DNA from: Chenopodium formosanum
Taxonomy: Eukaryota > Streptophyta > Magnoliopsida > Caryophyllales > Amaranthaceae
Length of the DNA: 64,000 bases
Direction of reading: 5' to 3'
Assembly (NCBI GenBank): GCA_024500155.1
Contig: CM044857.1
Coordinates: forward strand, 48,618,001 to 48,682,000
Position 1 is the first letter of the stretch. Every line of letters begins with the position of its first letter. The notes below the pieces were generated by a model. The model was not told the origin of the DNA. It searched no databases and was given only the letters and a program-made list of their open reading frames with translations. Position numbers and translations under genes: made by a program. Shown here piece by piece: positions 35,296-46,811 of this stretch.

Positions 35296-36069
35296 AAATG
35301 GCGATGAGAATGGGCCTAAATCTGATTCTTCAGCCCATCATAGTAAATAATTGTAGAATTTTTTTATTTTTTTTTAATTGGGGGAGGGTTTTGCAGTTTG
35401 TTTAGGGAAGAGAACGTAAAGAATCTTCTGTTTCAGGGATAAGTCAAGTAGTTATAAATAAGAGTTGGTTGTTTATCTTCCATATTGGGCAAAAAAAATG
35501 AAAATTAGAGAATAAATTCGATGTAAATTTGTGTAATTAATAGAGTAATAGTGTAAGTCCTAACTTTGTCTAATGAATTAATGATCTATTTGTGCGAAAG
35601 GTTAAATTTGGCATTGTGAATATCAACCTTATCAGTCATTTAAAATTTTTTAAAACTTTGGTAGCATCAATTATACATTTAACTATGGTCAAGTGCCAAC
35701 GGATACTCGTTAGAAAAGCTATTAAAACTTCATTCACAACGCTACTAACTAAAACACAATTAACGTCGTGCACAGCTTTGATAGTTTTTGAACACAAAGT
35801 GAAAATAAAGGGATAGGCAGCTGAAAAAATACAAGATATGAAGTTTTAAAGTGTTGGCACTTGATAGTTCAATGGTGATGAGATCGTAAATTCATACAGT
35901 AATATACAGTAACGAACCTTCAAGGGGAAAAAGAAGACTATAGGAATTATAAAACAATGATCATTTTGAATTTGAAATACCAGTCACTTACAATGTGACT
36001 TCAACACAAGTGATTCCAACTTGATCACCAAAAAAAACATCCCTTAAGAAAAGATGATAGAAATGTTAA
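35296..36069. other. MYB 3' flank
   Basis: Contains the MYB 3' UTR, with a poly-T stretch at about 35357-35379, then AT-rich sequence without a supported gene. Confidence 0.5.
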
Positions 36070-36342
36070 CAAAGAATGACATGATCATAATGCACTCGTC
36101 AAATCATCACTGGTCTACAATAGAATACAAATAACCATAGCATCAAAAGAGCTAGCTATACAAAGAATGTCATGATCATACTGCACTCGTCGAATCATCA
36201 CAAGTCTACAATAGAACACAAATAACCATAGCATCAAAAGAGCTAACTATACAAAGAATGACATGATCATAATGCACTCGTCGAATCATCACTGGTCTAC
36301 AATAGAATACAAATAACGGTAGCATCAAAAGAGCTCACTATA
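36070..36342 (+). repeat. minisatellite, three tandem 91-bp units
   Basis: CAAAGAATGACATGATCATA starts units at 36070, 36161 (one base changed) and 36252. Each unit includes CACTCGTCRAATCATCAC and ends AGCATCAAAAGAGCT..CTATA. The units differ at only a few positions. The array lies about 570 bp past the RPL41 stop codon. Confidence 0.93.
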
Positions 36343-36667
36343 CCACTACCAAATTTACAGGTACAAATTATACACAAGGGAAAGCAATGTTTAAAAGACC
36401 CGAGCACAAGACAACCTTTCCAATTCATCATCATTCTTACTATACCAAAACCATTCCTAATAACAAAACTACTAGTACTAGTAAACCATTAATCACCCAT
36501 ACAATTACACACAATTCCTTGAGCCTAATTCTTTATACAAAAAGCATCCAAAACTAAAATTCGCTCTTAATCTTCAATTACTTCCGCATTTATAATCGAC
36601 AACATAGATCCAGCAATCATATTATTGAAATGCAAACAATATATATTGAATTCAGTGAAGCAGAAAG

Positions 36668-36670
<3 letters not shown>

Positions 36671-36703
<33 letters not shown>
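36671..36703 (+). repeat. poly-A run, about 33 bases
   Basis: An uninterrupted A run follows GCAGAAAGAT. On the minus strand it is poly-T some 210 bp beyond the RPL41 stop. It may be a retrotransposition scar or simple slippage; no element could be attached to it. Confidence 0.85.
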
Positions 36704-36706
<3 letters not shown>

Positions 36707-36915
36707 ATCAAGGAAAATAGGTAAACAAAACTCTGAGTTACATTACTCCAAAATTCATGTTTATCAAAATGTATCAATTACATGACACGAAAAACTTAGT
36801 ACCTAAATCACTACGATTGCCATAGAAACAGCTAATCGGTCGACGAACTAAGATTTAACAAAACGAAACAAAATTAAAAACTAAAGGAGTAACCATGAAA
36901 GCTGTAGATCCTCTT

Positions 36916-37116
36916 CTACTTAGATCTCTGTCTCATCTTTCGGCGCTTCCTCTTCAATCTCCTCATACGCTTCTTCTTCCACTGCAAAAATCAATCAAAT
37001 CAACAACTCGAACATTAACATTATTTCGATTGAATCGAACAAATCAATGAATTTAAAGAAGAAACTTAAGTGAATCGATGAATTAATTAAGAAATTCAAA
37101 GTACCTTGGCCCTCAT
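36916..37116 (-). CDS. RPL41: ribosomal protein eL41 (25 residues)
   Basis: eL41 is the smallest and most basic eukaryotic ribosomal protein and sits at the bridge between the two subunits. Exon 1 (37116-37105) encodes MRAK and ends at a GTA donor. Exon 2 (36981-36916) follows a TTTTGCAG acceptor and encodes WKKKRMRRLKRKRRKMRQ, then RSK and TAG. The 25-residue product has the family's length and its run of Lys and Arg. The intron is 123 bp and splits the frame in phase 0. The promoter carries telo-boxes and site II elements typical of translation genes. The reading frame is far below usual ORF cut-offs, so automated annotation may miss it. Confidence 0.95.
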
Positions 37117-37147
37117 GATGAAAGGATGAAGAAAGTCGGCAACCTCA

Positions 37148-37156
37148 AAACCCTAA
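37148..37156 (-). promoter_or_regulatory. telo-box in RPL41 leader/promoter
   Basis: AAACCCTAA (+ strand orientation) lies about 32 bp before the RPL41 start codon. A second AAACCCTA occurs at 37241-37248, beside the TATA box. Telo-boxes are characteristic of plant ribosomal protein gene promoters. Confidence 0.7.
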
Positions 37157-37228
37157 TCGACGAATGTAGCAGCCGATGAGAGAAGAAGGGGAGTCACAGT
37201 AAGGAAAGAAAGGGATGAGGGTTTTGGA

Positions 37229-37238
37229 TAATATATAG
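37229..37238 (-). promoter_or_regulatory. candidate TATA box of RPL41
   Basis: In the gene's sense the sequence reads CGCTATATATT about 115 bp before the start codon. It is followed by a pyrimidine-rich leader (CCCTTTCTTTCC, CTCCCCTTCTTCTCTC), as in other translation genes. Confidence 0.55.
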
Positions 37239-37266
37239 CGAAACCCTATCGATGTTTATGGATTTA

Positions 37267-37320
37267 TGGGCTTCTACTTGAGAATGGTTAGGTTTGGGCC
37301 TTATTCATAAATTTTGGGCT
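37267..37320 (-). promoter_or_regulatory. three site II elements upstream of RPL41
   Basis: TGGGCT at 37267, TGGGCC at 37295 and TGGGCT at 37315 lie within 54 bp, just upstream of the TATA box and telo-box. Clustered TGGGCY sites bound by TCP factors, next to telo-boxes, mark promoters of plant ribosomal and cell-growth genes. Binding here is inferred. Confidence 0.7.
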
Positions 37321-39692
37321 GAATTACAAGTTTACTATTCTGAATCGTTCTTTTATTTACGAAGGAAATGGGTTTGTCATGTATCCATTTGTGGACTTGT
37401 GGTAGACTCCAATTATTGGTGTACCTAATAGTCAAGACTCAATGATATATTCTATGCTTAATTTATGACTCTTGTTCATTTGAAATATGTTTTAAAAAAT
37501 AATTAAAAAAATATATATATTTGTAATACGTTTGATTATAATAAGTGCGAGTGTGTATGTAAGAACATTCACATCAGTATAAGCATGTCTGATTGTTTGT
37601 TATAGATATTTCGTCTAAAACATGTGAGTGATATTTGACCTCATGAATTGGCTGCTAAAATACCACTTCTTCGAGAGTTTGACCAACTGAGTAAGTAACA
37701 TTAACTTGCTATGTATGAGCCAACTCTGCATTCATAACATTATGGAATGAAAATCAATGGCATAGTAATTTGTTTATAGTGTTAACTTTTATTGTGGAGT
37801 AAAAATTGTAATTGTAAAAGGGGATAGTATAATAATTGGTTTATTGTGGAGTGAAAATTGTAGTTGTAAAAAGGGATATAGATGTGCACAAGACTACAAG
37901 TGAAAGAAAGATGACTTTTTTCTTCTTATGATTGGCTTTCACCTACGTTATGAGACAATCTATCCCATTCTTACTCGTAACAAAATGAGAATTTAGTTCG
38001 CATTTGTTGCTAAAACACTATCTGAGAGACATCAACCATTTCTCTTCCTTGCCATGCTCATTTTCAATTGAAAATCCAGATGGCCACTAAAACATATTGA
38101 GGCTCAACACAACATGACTTACATGAGGGGTAGATCAAGTGAATATGAAGTACGTTTGCAAAAAATTGGCATGTCAAGAGTCAGACACAATGTAAATGGC
38201 TCAATCTTTACCCCATGCAGCCATATCGTGCAGTCGTGCCATAAGGCATGAGCTGCATTCTCCAGACTAGTCAGCGCATCCCAGCCCAATAGACTGCTGC
38301 TAGGCTCAACCTCTATGGCCTACCAACTTAGCCCATTGCCACCCTAAGGTAAAAGGTGGTCAAATCAGGTGCTATCTTGACAATCTAGTAGTTTTGCAGT
38401 ACATGTACTTGCCAATATACACGTTACTGGAGTTTAAAATGTCACTGGAAAAAACAGCATATCCAACACCTCTCCACATCTACAAATGTGATGGATTACA
38501 TGGATAAGCGCTAATTGACATAAATTAGTACATTGAACATAAAATTTCCCTTATTTGGTATGCAAAATTGATCTATCAGTATCACTTTTCCACAATAATG
38601 CTATTTGCAATTCTATCACTTAATACTTCTTCATAAGCTAATATCAGTAGGATCTTTTACTAATATCTCTGTCGTAATCACCCTACAAAATCGTGACCTT
38701 CTGCATTCACATCTAATATCTCTGTCTTAATCTCCCAGCCGGCTACAAAATTGTAACCTTCCGCATTCACATCAACACCCGGGAACACATCTATTCACGT
38801 CAACACCTAAGAATGTATATACTTTCAAAAATGCACCCGATTGTAACTAGAATTCAATATAAGATACCTTGCACTTCGTTTTCAGTTTCGCATTGAACGA
38901 GTTGGTTCAAGTATCGTACCAAACTACCCATACAAATTATCCAAATGTGAAATGTCATATCATAAACCTTATCCAGCCGTCCGAAGTTAGTATGATACAA
39001 CAACTTTTGAGTTGGGAATTAAGTGTTCCTGAGTCATAAAATTAAGTCAATTTTCAAGAATCAATTCATAAATGTGACCCCTTTCCATTTATATACAAGT
39101 GGATTGTCAACAAACGGTCTTTGATCTGCAATTCAGCTTATCTATCTATCTTAGATGGGAATTTAAACTACAAAATATTAGTTGTACACCATTTTCCCAT
39201 CTAATAATTCCAAATTGCCCACAACTTCTTTGTTTTTTTTTTTTAGTGAAAATTATCCAGAACTTTCTTGTTCTCAATTATAATTATGCAAAAAATAAAT
39301 AAATAAAACATTCAATATTTATATTGAGATCCCAAAATAAGGATTACAAAGGGTTGATTTTTACAACTTAAAAAAACTGGAAAAAAATTCTGGTCCTCCG
39401 TAATATACAATCAAATAATTTACTTCAGTTCTGTCGTCTAAGTGACGCTGTCACACACTCAATTGATGGTACGAGTCACACTTATTTCCATTTTACAAAA
39501 TATATAAAAAAAATATATATTAATAATCATAATAATTTAAAAAGAGAAAAATTCAACAAATCCGCTGAATCACGATTATGTGATTTTTGGGCTGTTGCAT
39601 CAAAATCTTCCTCTCTAATTAACCAACTAACCCACAAAAAAAAAATAGAAGTGGGTAAATTTCGATCTGGTATTAAACAAATCAAAAAAAAA
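37321..39692. other. intergenic, RPL41 to RING gene
   Basis: No supported gene. Two partial repeats are visible: TTTATTGTGGAGTRAAAATTG at about 37790 and 37846, and TAATATCTCTGTCNTAATC...CATTCACATC at about 38660 and 38715. A GC-richer patch lies at about 38205-38350, without a coding frame I could defend. Confidence 0.5.
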
Positions 39693-40235
39693 TTATACAG
39701 CTAATATTACCGACGGGTCAGAAGGCGGGTCGACTCGGAGTGAGAGTCGACAAAGTGGGCAACTCGACTGAGTACAAAGCCAACGATCTACACAATCTGA
39801 GTGAAATCGGTGATCACACTTTGGCAACACTTTGACTTTATCACCATCTTCGAAAACACCTAAACAAATACAACACTCCATTTCATCTTCCCTTCCAACG
39901 GATGACCGTTGGTGGAGGAGTATGGGCATGGCCTTGATGACAATCGGATCTAGGCCGTGGCATACGGCCGGGTCTGCCGACGTGTGTGATGCGTGCGCTT
40001 GAGAGTTGTGGTAGTGCGCGTGGTGGGCGTGGCGGAAGCGGAAGTACCACCGCGCGTAGAGTAATAAAAGGGTGACGAGGAGGATGATGGAGAAGAGGAT
40101 GAAGAGGTAAAAGAGGGTTTGGCCGTGGATTTGAAAATTGTGGTCGTCGAATTCGGAGTAATGCCAGTGGAGTAAGCGGGAGTTTTCGTCGGTTGTGAGT
40201 TGTGATAGGTGGTTCAGGAGGCGGCGACTCGACAT
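39693..40235 (-). CDS. ATL-type RING-H2 E3 ubiquitin ligase
   Basis: An intronless gene of 180 codons. ATL proteins are membrane-anchored E3 ligases that pass ubiquitin from an E2 to targets, often in defence and stress responses. The three family marks appear in order: one hydrophobic span (about residues 40-61), a basic stretch and the GLD motif (HGLDPIVIKAMPI, about 93-105), then a RING-H2 finger with ligands C121, C124, C140, H142, H145, C148, C159 and C162. The Trp after the sixth ligand (DRW, 152) that contacts the E2 is present, as is Pro before the last Cys. The finger is followed by a short tail ending in ILAV. The His-rich stretch between span and GLD (HAHHAHYHN) is unusual. The substrate is unknown. 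The leader is GA/CT-rich. Confidence 0.93.
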   Translation of the reverse strand: MSSRRLLNHLSQLTTDENSRLLHWHYSEFDDHNFQIHGQTLFYLFILFSIILLVTLLLLYARWYFRFRHAHHAHYHNSQAHASHTSADPAVCHGLDPIVIKAMPILLHQRSSVGREDEMECCICLGVFEDGDKVKVLPKCDHRFHSDCVDRWLCTQSSCPLCRLSLRVDPPSDPSVILAV

Positions 40236-40358
40236 GGCGGCAGCGCGTGCGGTGGAGAGAGAAAGAGGGAGTAGGAGAGAGAAAGAGAGAGTGAGTTTTT
40301 GTGTGTTTGGCTTTTGAATTGACGAATTTGACTAAGAAGAGTGTTAGTTGAAGGGGGG

Positions 40359-40364
40359 TTTATA
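40359..40364 (-). promoter_or_regulatory. candidate TATA box of the RING gene
   Basis: In gene sense CACTATAAACCCC lies 124 bp before the start codon, with a CT-rich leader between. Tentative, by position and sequence only. Confidence 0.5.
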
Positions 40365-40690
40365 GTGTAGTGAGAAAAGGGAAGGGGGAGATGTGGTGGG
40401 GGTAAAATGGGGATTGTGGCCACGTCGATGGTGGGGAAGAAACAATAAAATGATTTTTTTTTTTTTTTTTTTCTGAAAAGGTGAGAAAAATAAAATGGGA
40501 ATTATGGGAATGGGGTGTTTTTTTTAGGTGATTGTGATTTATGTGAATAGTGATTGATTTGATTTGATTTGGAAAAAAGGAAATTATAATGGGGGGTTTT
40601 TTGGTATTGGTTGTTGTTGTTTTAGCTTATGGGTTAAGGCTTAAAGACAAAGTGGTATGAGTTGGTAATAAGGAAGGGAAAGGAGGAAGC

Positions 40691-40870
40691 AATAGAGGTG
40701 TCAAAAGTGCACCCGATCCAACCCGATTTAAAATTGATCTGAAAAATATTCGATTCAGATTTGGACTCACGTGGACATTACAAATTAGTATGAGTTAACT
40801 TTAAAAATTTACCCGATCCGACCCGACCATATCAGAACCGATCCGATTATTCGAATTGACACTCCTAGAA
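40691..40870. mobile_element. possible hAT-like MITE
   Basis: AGAGGTGTCAAAAGTG at the left and AATTGACACTCCTAG at the right are imperfect inverted ends (GGTGTCAA versus GGAGTGTCAA). Repeated CCGATCC/ACCCGA strings lie inside. No clear 8-bp duplication could be matched, so this is only a candidate. Confidence 0.35.
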
Positions 40871-41617
40871 AGCAAGGGGGTGTGTTGTTAGTTAGGTGAT
40901 ACTTAGGTTTAGATGATTGTAAAGAAGCATTGTATTTTTCATTAATCGATTAATGACGATAAGGTATTTAGATCATCTTTGATAAAAAGTATGCAAATGA
41001 AAATACGCTTTATGGATTCACCTTATTATAGAGTCTAGACAGAAAAGATGAGCTTAAATAAAATATATTTATGATTATATATTGAAAATAAACTCAAAGC
41101 TTTTCACGAAAATAAGTTCAAAAAATAAATTCAAATTAAAACAAAATTATATAATAGAATATAAAATTGAAACAAAATAAATCTAATTGTGGATTGACTA
41201 CGCATTACTTTGAAAGCTAATATGATACAACAAAAATAAAGAAAATATTCGCGGATTGAATCGGTCAATTTCACCACTTCTTAAACTTGTTTGGTCCAAT
41301 TTGGAATCAAAGCCCTTAAAAAACCTTCACCAAGAACATGCATCTTGTAGGCTTGTACTCTTGTTTGCAATTTGGCATCCCAAGTCAGCATTCTCTCTTT
41401 CAATGGTCTCACTTCTTAGGCTAGAATGGTGGCCAAAGACAAAGCTCAATTGGGACCCTTTTGCAATTTTTTTTAAAATATCGTATACTAGGCCCATTTG
41501 AATTGCATTGTACATAATTAATTAGTAACCGTGACCATTCTCTTTGTGTTCAAATAAACTTCTCAAATTTGCATAATTAGTTCTATCACATCAAATGCCT
41601 TTGAAGAAACATCTCAC

Positions 41618-44600
41618 AGAAATATCTCCATATTTTTTTTTTGATCCATTAGAAGATGCAGTACATCCAAAGAGAAGGAAAAACAAACAGAAAGAAAAAC
41701 AAGCACACTAAAAACTTAAGAAACTAAAACTAACTACGGAGGGATAAGGCGTGGCATAGCCACTCCTCGTATATCCTCCTCTAGAATACGACTAAGCTCC
41801 CCCGGAACATTATTATTAAAGAAAACTAATTGAGAGTCCTGAATTACTCCGCGGTTGGCCAACCAATCCGCCGCTCTATTGCCTTCTCTGAAAATATGAG
41901 CCACTTTTACTTGCCATCGATCGTCATTTAGCAGCCTCAAACACTGATTGATGTCATGTATGTTCTCTCCATAAGCTACCTTCTGCGTTTTTAAGGCTTG
42001 AACACAGGCCAAGTTATCCAACTGAACTTCTAACCTATCAATCTGCAGATTTTGAGCCATTTCAAGCCCCCTGACCAGGGCCAACACCTCAGCTCTAAAC
42101 GCTGTGCAGTACCCAAAGCTTGCAGCAAATGACATGATGAGATTGCCTGCATAATCTCTGATGATCCCACCTCCTCCTGCTGGTCCAGGGCAACCTTTGG
42201 CAGCTCCATCGCAATTCAAGACATACCAACCATAATCAGGGGCATGCCAGGTTATATTAGCAGGCACTTTGTAGCGTGAATTACTAGACTGTTCCTTGTT
42301 CGCATCCCATATAGCTCTTCTTGCCTCATCGTATCGCACTTGGAGAAATGCTGCAAAGTCTATTGGAAGTTCATCTCTTCGATTATAAACAAAGCAATTT
42401 CGCCAACGCCATATCCACCAAACTGCTATCCCAAAAAACGTAGCCCATGATTCTTTTCCCTCAATCGAATCCTCCTTTGCATTTTCAGCAATCCAATCCT
42501 TTACATTGCCTTGATAAAATTTGTGAGCAATTGAATCATCCACCACTTTTCTCCAGACCACACGAGCTGCAGGGCAATCTCTAATTATATGCAAGGTTGT
42601 CTCATCAGCCGCACCGCATATATAGCACTCGGGGTCATCAGTTAGCCTTCTTTTAAATAAATTCGAGTTCCCAAGGACCCTATCATGGCAAGCAAGCCAC
42701 AAAAAGGCTCGAATTCGTTGCTGAACAGGGGCGTGCCACACAATATCCCAACATTCTTCATCCAAAACATCAGTATGATGTTGCATAATCCGAATAGCAG
42801 ACTTAATGGAAAATTTGCCCTTATCCCCTTCTTTCCAGTAAACAAGATCACCAATTGAAGGGTCAGGCCTCACCTCATAATTCTGTATTTTTTTCAAAAC
42901 ACTTTGATCAAGGAACGGAGCAAAAATATTCCATCGCCAACCGCATCCTTCCTCCCACATTTCCCCAACTGTCGAGGCAGCTAATTCCATTGGCAGAGGT
43001 TGGGTTACAACATTGCTAAGCGGCTCATCGATGGCCCATGTGTGATCCCAGAAGAGCGTTTTTTCACCATTCCCAACAGCAACTTTCAAGCCATTGTTAA
43101 GGGTCTTTGCATTCTCGGTGATTCCACTCCATACATTGGACATACCCACCTTCGATTCGAACATGTCCATATCACACCGACCCTTACAATATTTTGCACG
43201 AAGAACCCTAGACCATAGAGCATTGGGCTCCGAGAGCATCCTCCATCCAAGCTTGGTTAAAAAAGCCGCATTGGCTTGTTTAGCCGAAAAGATCCCTACT
43301 CCCCCTTTCTCAATTGGTCGTTGAAGGACCTCCCACGAAATCAAGTGCACCCTTCGCTTCTCTTCATTACCACCCCATATAAACCTTCGGGTTTTCTTAT
43401 CAATCTCTTCACAAATCGATCTTGGGATCTTAGCCGATTGCATAGAGTACAAGGCCATTGTCGAAATTGAAGATTTTGCAAGTGTGATACGACCTGCTAG
43501 GGATAAATACTTCGATTTCCATCCCGAAAGTCTCCTATCAATTTTCTCACAAAGGTGATTAAAGGTCTCCTTTGTAACACGGCTTGTGAGGGTTGGCATG
43601 CCTAAATACATTCCAAGGTCCGGGGTTGCCTCCATTTTAAGGGCAGCACTGATTTGTTGCTGGTCGTTTTCATCCATATTAGCCGAGAAATAGACACGAG
43701 ATTTAGCCAAGCTAACTTTCTGTCCTGATGCTTGACAAAATCTCTCCAAGCAATCATGAATAATTTCAGCTTGCTCAATCGAGGCTTCAGCAAAGAGAAT
43801 TATATCGTCCGCAAAGAACAAGTTCGACAGAGCTGGTCCATCTCGACTTGCATAAATAGGCTTCCATTTTTTGAGGATGAGGGACTCTTCAATCACTTGG
43901 TAGAACCGCTCCATACACATCACAAATAAATAGGGAGAAAGTGGGTCTCCTTGTCGTATGCCTCGACTTGGTTTGAAGCTCTTAGATGGCTCCCCATTCC
44001 AAAGAATTTGGAGGGAAGCCGTTGAGATACACTCCATGATTAGTTCAATCAAGAAAATAGGGAGATTCATTTGCACCATTGTGTCCCTAATGAATGACCA
44101 TCTTAATCGATCATAGGCTTTTTCGAAGTCTATCTTGATTGCCATGTACCCTTTCTTGCCCTGCTTTCGTCGCATTGTGTGAATTACTTCTTGGACGATG
44201 ATGATATTATCTGTGATTTGTCGACCCGGCACAAAGCTTGCTTGTGTATTAGAAATCACATGAGGCAAAATCGGCTTTAGCCTGTTGACAATTACCTTAG
44301 TAACCACCTTGTAAGCTACATTACAAAGGCCAATTGGACGAAAATGAGAAGCTAATTCCGGAGTTTCAATTTTTGGAATTAAAGCAAGAAATGTCTCATT
44401 AAGCCGATCTGGAATCCCTTTTCCCTCTAAGATTGGTATGATAGTGTTGTAAACAGTATTTGCAACAATATCCCAATTTTTTTGATAAAACATAGCTTGA
44501 AATCCATCTGGGCCTGGAGCCTTAAGTGAGCCCATTTCCTTGATTACAACTTCGATTTCTTGCTTCGAATAGGGCTGCACTAAACTGCTCCAGTCTTGAG

Positions 44601-44996
44601 AAGAGAGTTCTGGGAAAATATCTTGTGGCAGATCAAAGGATTCTGGCTCTTGCTCTTCAGTGAAAAGCTTCGAAAAATACTGGACTATATGATCCTGGAT
44701 TTCTAATTTATCATTCAACCATTCATCATTTTCATTCTTGATCGATCCCACCTTGTTTTTCCATCTACGAATGATTGTACTAAGATGGAAAAACGTTGTG
44801 TTTCTATCCCCATTTTTCAACCAATCCACACGTGATTTTTGGTACCAAATCATCTCTTCTCTATCAAGAATTTCATCCAGTTCTCTTCGAAGTTTAGATT
44901 CAAGCTTGATTAAGCCCCTATCTGTTTTTTCGGCCAATTTTCTTTGAATTCCTGCTATTCTAGCCTTTAGGATACGCTTTAGAAATATCTCCATAT
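41618..44996 (-). mobile_element. 5'-truncated LINE (L1-type) with 16-bp target duplication
   Basis: AGAAATATCTCCATAT occurs at 41618-41633 and at 44981-44996 and encloses the element. On the left it is followed by a T run (poly-A tail of a minus-strand element), and on the right it abuts the start of LINE sequence inside the reverse transcriptase ORF. The body is about 3.35 kb. ORF1 and the endonuclease are missing, so the copy was truncated on insertion, as most LINE copies are. The exact long duplication and the intact frame suggest a fairly recent event. Confidence 0.95.
41734..44994 (-). pseudogene. LINE ORF2 remnant: reverse transcriptase, zinc-binding region and RNase H
   Basis: An open frame of 1,086 codons without an internal stop. 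Order: an N-terminal linker, the RT with LKAPGPDGFQAMFYQ (about residue 157), HFRPIGLCNVAYKVV, SRGIRQGDPLSPYLF and the catalytic FADDIILF (about 395), then thumb, a zf-RVT block with CYICGAADETTLHIIRDCP (about 800), and a C-terminal RNase H of the plant RVT_3 type (NCDGAAKG about 928, then FRAEVLALVRGLEMA and GNRAADWLAN). The apurinic-type endonuclease that precedes RT in full elements is absent. The first few residues (MEIFL) come from the duplicated target site. The frame is open but cannot support autonomous movement. Confidence 0.93.
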
Positions 44997-45005
44997 AAAT
45001 GCTAA

Positions 45006-45010
<5 letters not shown>

Positions 45011-45046
<36 letters not shown>

Positions 45047-45066
45047 TTTTTTTTTTTTTTTTTTTG
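45011..45066 (+). repeat. (CT)n microsatellite followed by poly-T
   Basis: About 15 CT units lead into TTTC and then a run of about 22 T, directly beside the right-hand LINE duplication. Confidence 0.95.
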
Positions 45067-45524
45067 TGTATGTGAGGAATCGTTCTTTTTTAATTGGATC
45101 CACTAAGATTGTTCTACGTAGTATTTCCTTTAACTAAGTCATTAATTCCCGTATCTCTCTTATTTATACTTCTTATAACATAAAAAATTAAAAGAAGATA
45201 AAAATTAATTGCCTTCAAAAAAAAAAAAAAAATAATTAAAAACACTTTGGATTTTATAAGATTAATGTCCCCACTTTCTCTCATCTTAAAATAAATCACT
45301 TATTTTGTTTTTTAAAAATGTAAAATCTGTTAGTTCGTTAGTTTGCTAGTCTCATCCTACAAAGTTTAGTACTCGTAGTATACTAATGTAAAATTAAATA
45401 AAATCTTCAAAAAAAAATTAAATAAAATCACTACACCATATCAAGAGTTGAATTCGAATCATTTTATATGTATTTATTATAAGGCCAAACCGCCAAAGGT
45501 TCATGATAAGACCTTGAAAAACAT

Positions 45525-45960
45525 ATGTTGCAATAACAAGGAGAATTTGAGATTAGTAGTGATAGTTTATGTTAATATGCACAGTTATTATTGTAATTAG
45601 TTTTATAATTACTTTCATAGCCTTGGGTTAACCCTAAACTCTCTTGTATGTATGCTTGTTAATGAGGAATGTAACACATAAACCTAGGCAACTGGGCTTC
45701 AACTATCAGCTTAGGCTTTTGATTGATTTGGTCCGTTAACATGGTATCGGAGGCAGCGTGACACAAAGGTCGTGGGTTCGAGTCTCATTCACCCTCCACT
45801 TTCAAGCGGAATATTTCGCGCATTATATGCGGAGGGCCCATGCCGCATTCACATTTCAAGCCCAAAGGACTCTCATGTGAGAGGGACGAGATATAGTATA
45901 AAACATATTCTTGGATTTCAACCACCAACTTAAGCTTTTGCTTCATTTCTCCATGCGCAG
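45525..45960 (+). mobile_element. LTR retrotransposon or TRIM remnant with primer binding site
   Basis: TGGTATCGGAGGC (45742-45754) resembles the copia/TRIM site TGGTATCAGAGCC complementary to initiator tRNA-Met. The sequence before it (CTTAGGCTTTTGATTGATTTGGTCCGTTAACA, described here by its ends CTTAGGCTTTTG and GTTAACA) is the usual LTR 3' end. About 200 bp later CAACCACCAACTTAAGCTTTTG resembles the same LTR part, so two LTRs may enclose only a short interior, as in TRIMs. Start and end were not fixed and no TSD was found. Confidence 0.45.
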
Positions 45961-45987
45961 GGTTATAGGATAAATTGTAAAAAAGTA

Positions 45988-46246
45988 CTTCCTCCGTCCC
46001 AAATTACTCCCAACGGTTTGACTTTTTACACTATTCACACATCTCACTTTTACTATCTTTTTTAGCTATTATATGAAAGTCAATGTAATCATGTAAGATG
46101 TTGTTCGGTCTATTTTAATGTATAGTTTCTTAATATAAACTCTTTATAACTTATTTAAATATATAATAAAAGATATCAACAGTCAAACATGTGCATCCAC
46201 AAGCGTGTCCAGTCAAAATGTTGCAAGTAAACTGGGTCAGAGGGAG
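45988..46246. mobile_element. Stowaway-like MITE, 259 bp
   Basis: Starts CTTCCTCCGTCCCAAATTA and ends GGGTCAGAGGGAG, inverted ends of the CTCCCTCCGTCCC type, between TA dinucleotides (45986-45987, 46247-46248). The TA duplication is the mark of Tc1/mariner-derived Stowaway MITEs. Confidence 0.8.
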
Positions 46247-46447
46247 TAATAAAATGCGATGAAAGTGGGTTATGTTAAAAAATAAAAAATAAAAAAACTA
46301 AAGTGAGTAAAAGTGGGAAAGAGACAGCAAATGAAAAATATTTTTTTAAAAAATAAATAAATTGAGTAAGTAATAAAATATGGCCGTAAAAGAAAAGTGG
46401 AACAAATAATAAAATATGGAGGGATTATATTAATTATTCCAAACTAA

Positions 46448-46638
46448 GGGTCTGTTCACATTTATTGAAATGAGCTGAACTAAACTGATTGGAGCTGAGT
46501 TGAAATGAATATTTTATGAGAGAAGGAAATTAGGAGCTGAACTGAATTGAACTAAACTGAAGTGATTAGAGCTAAACTGAACTATTTGAGCTGAACTGAA
46601 TTAAACTGAACTGAAATTAAGCTAAAGTGAACATACCC
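46448..46638 (-). mobile_element. TTCAG-array MITE, copy 2
   Basis: Starts GGGTCTGTTCAC and ends GTGAACATACCC, with TAA on both sides (46445-46447, 46639-46641). The array reads CTGAA on the + strand, so it is inverted relative to copy 1. The core AATATTTTATGAGAGAAGG is present. Confidence 0.88.
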
Positions 46639-46787
46639 TAAGTAAATGGCCGAACAAAAATTGCGTGAATTTGTAATACCGGTAGTATCATTAAGCTAAT
46701 TTGATTTGGTGATAAACAGCTTCTAATACACCACTTTTTATTATATTCTATTTACAGGAATGGGTATATATTGAACTTATTACCTTT

Positions 46788-46811
46788 TTTTTTTTTTTTT
46801 TTTTTTTTTTT
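46788..46811 (+). repeat. poly-T run
   Basis: About 24 T followed by GGTGAAAATAG. No element could be assigned to it. Confidence 0.85.

Noticed and set aside
36070..36342. CRISPR-like array
   Set aside because: These are contiguous 91-bp tandem units without distinct spacers, in a plant genome; it is a minisatellite.
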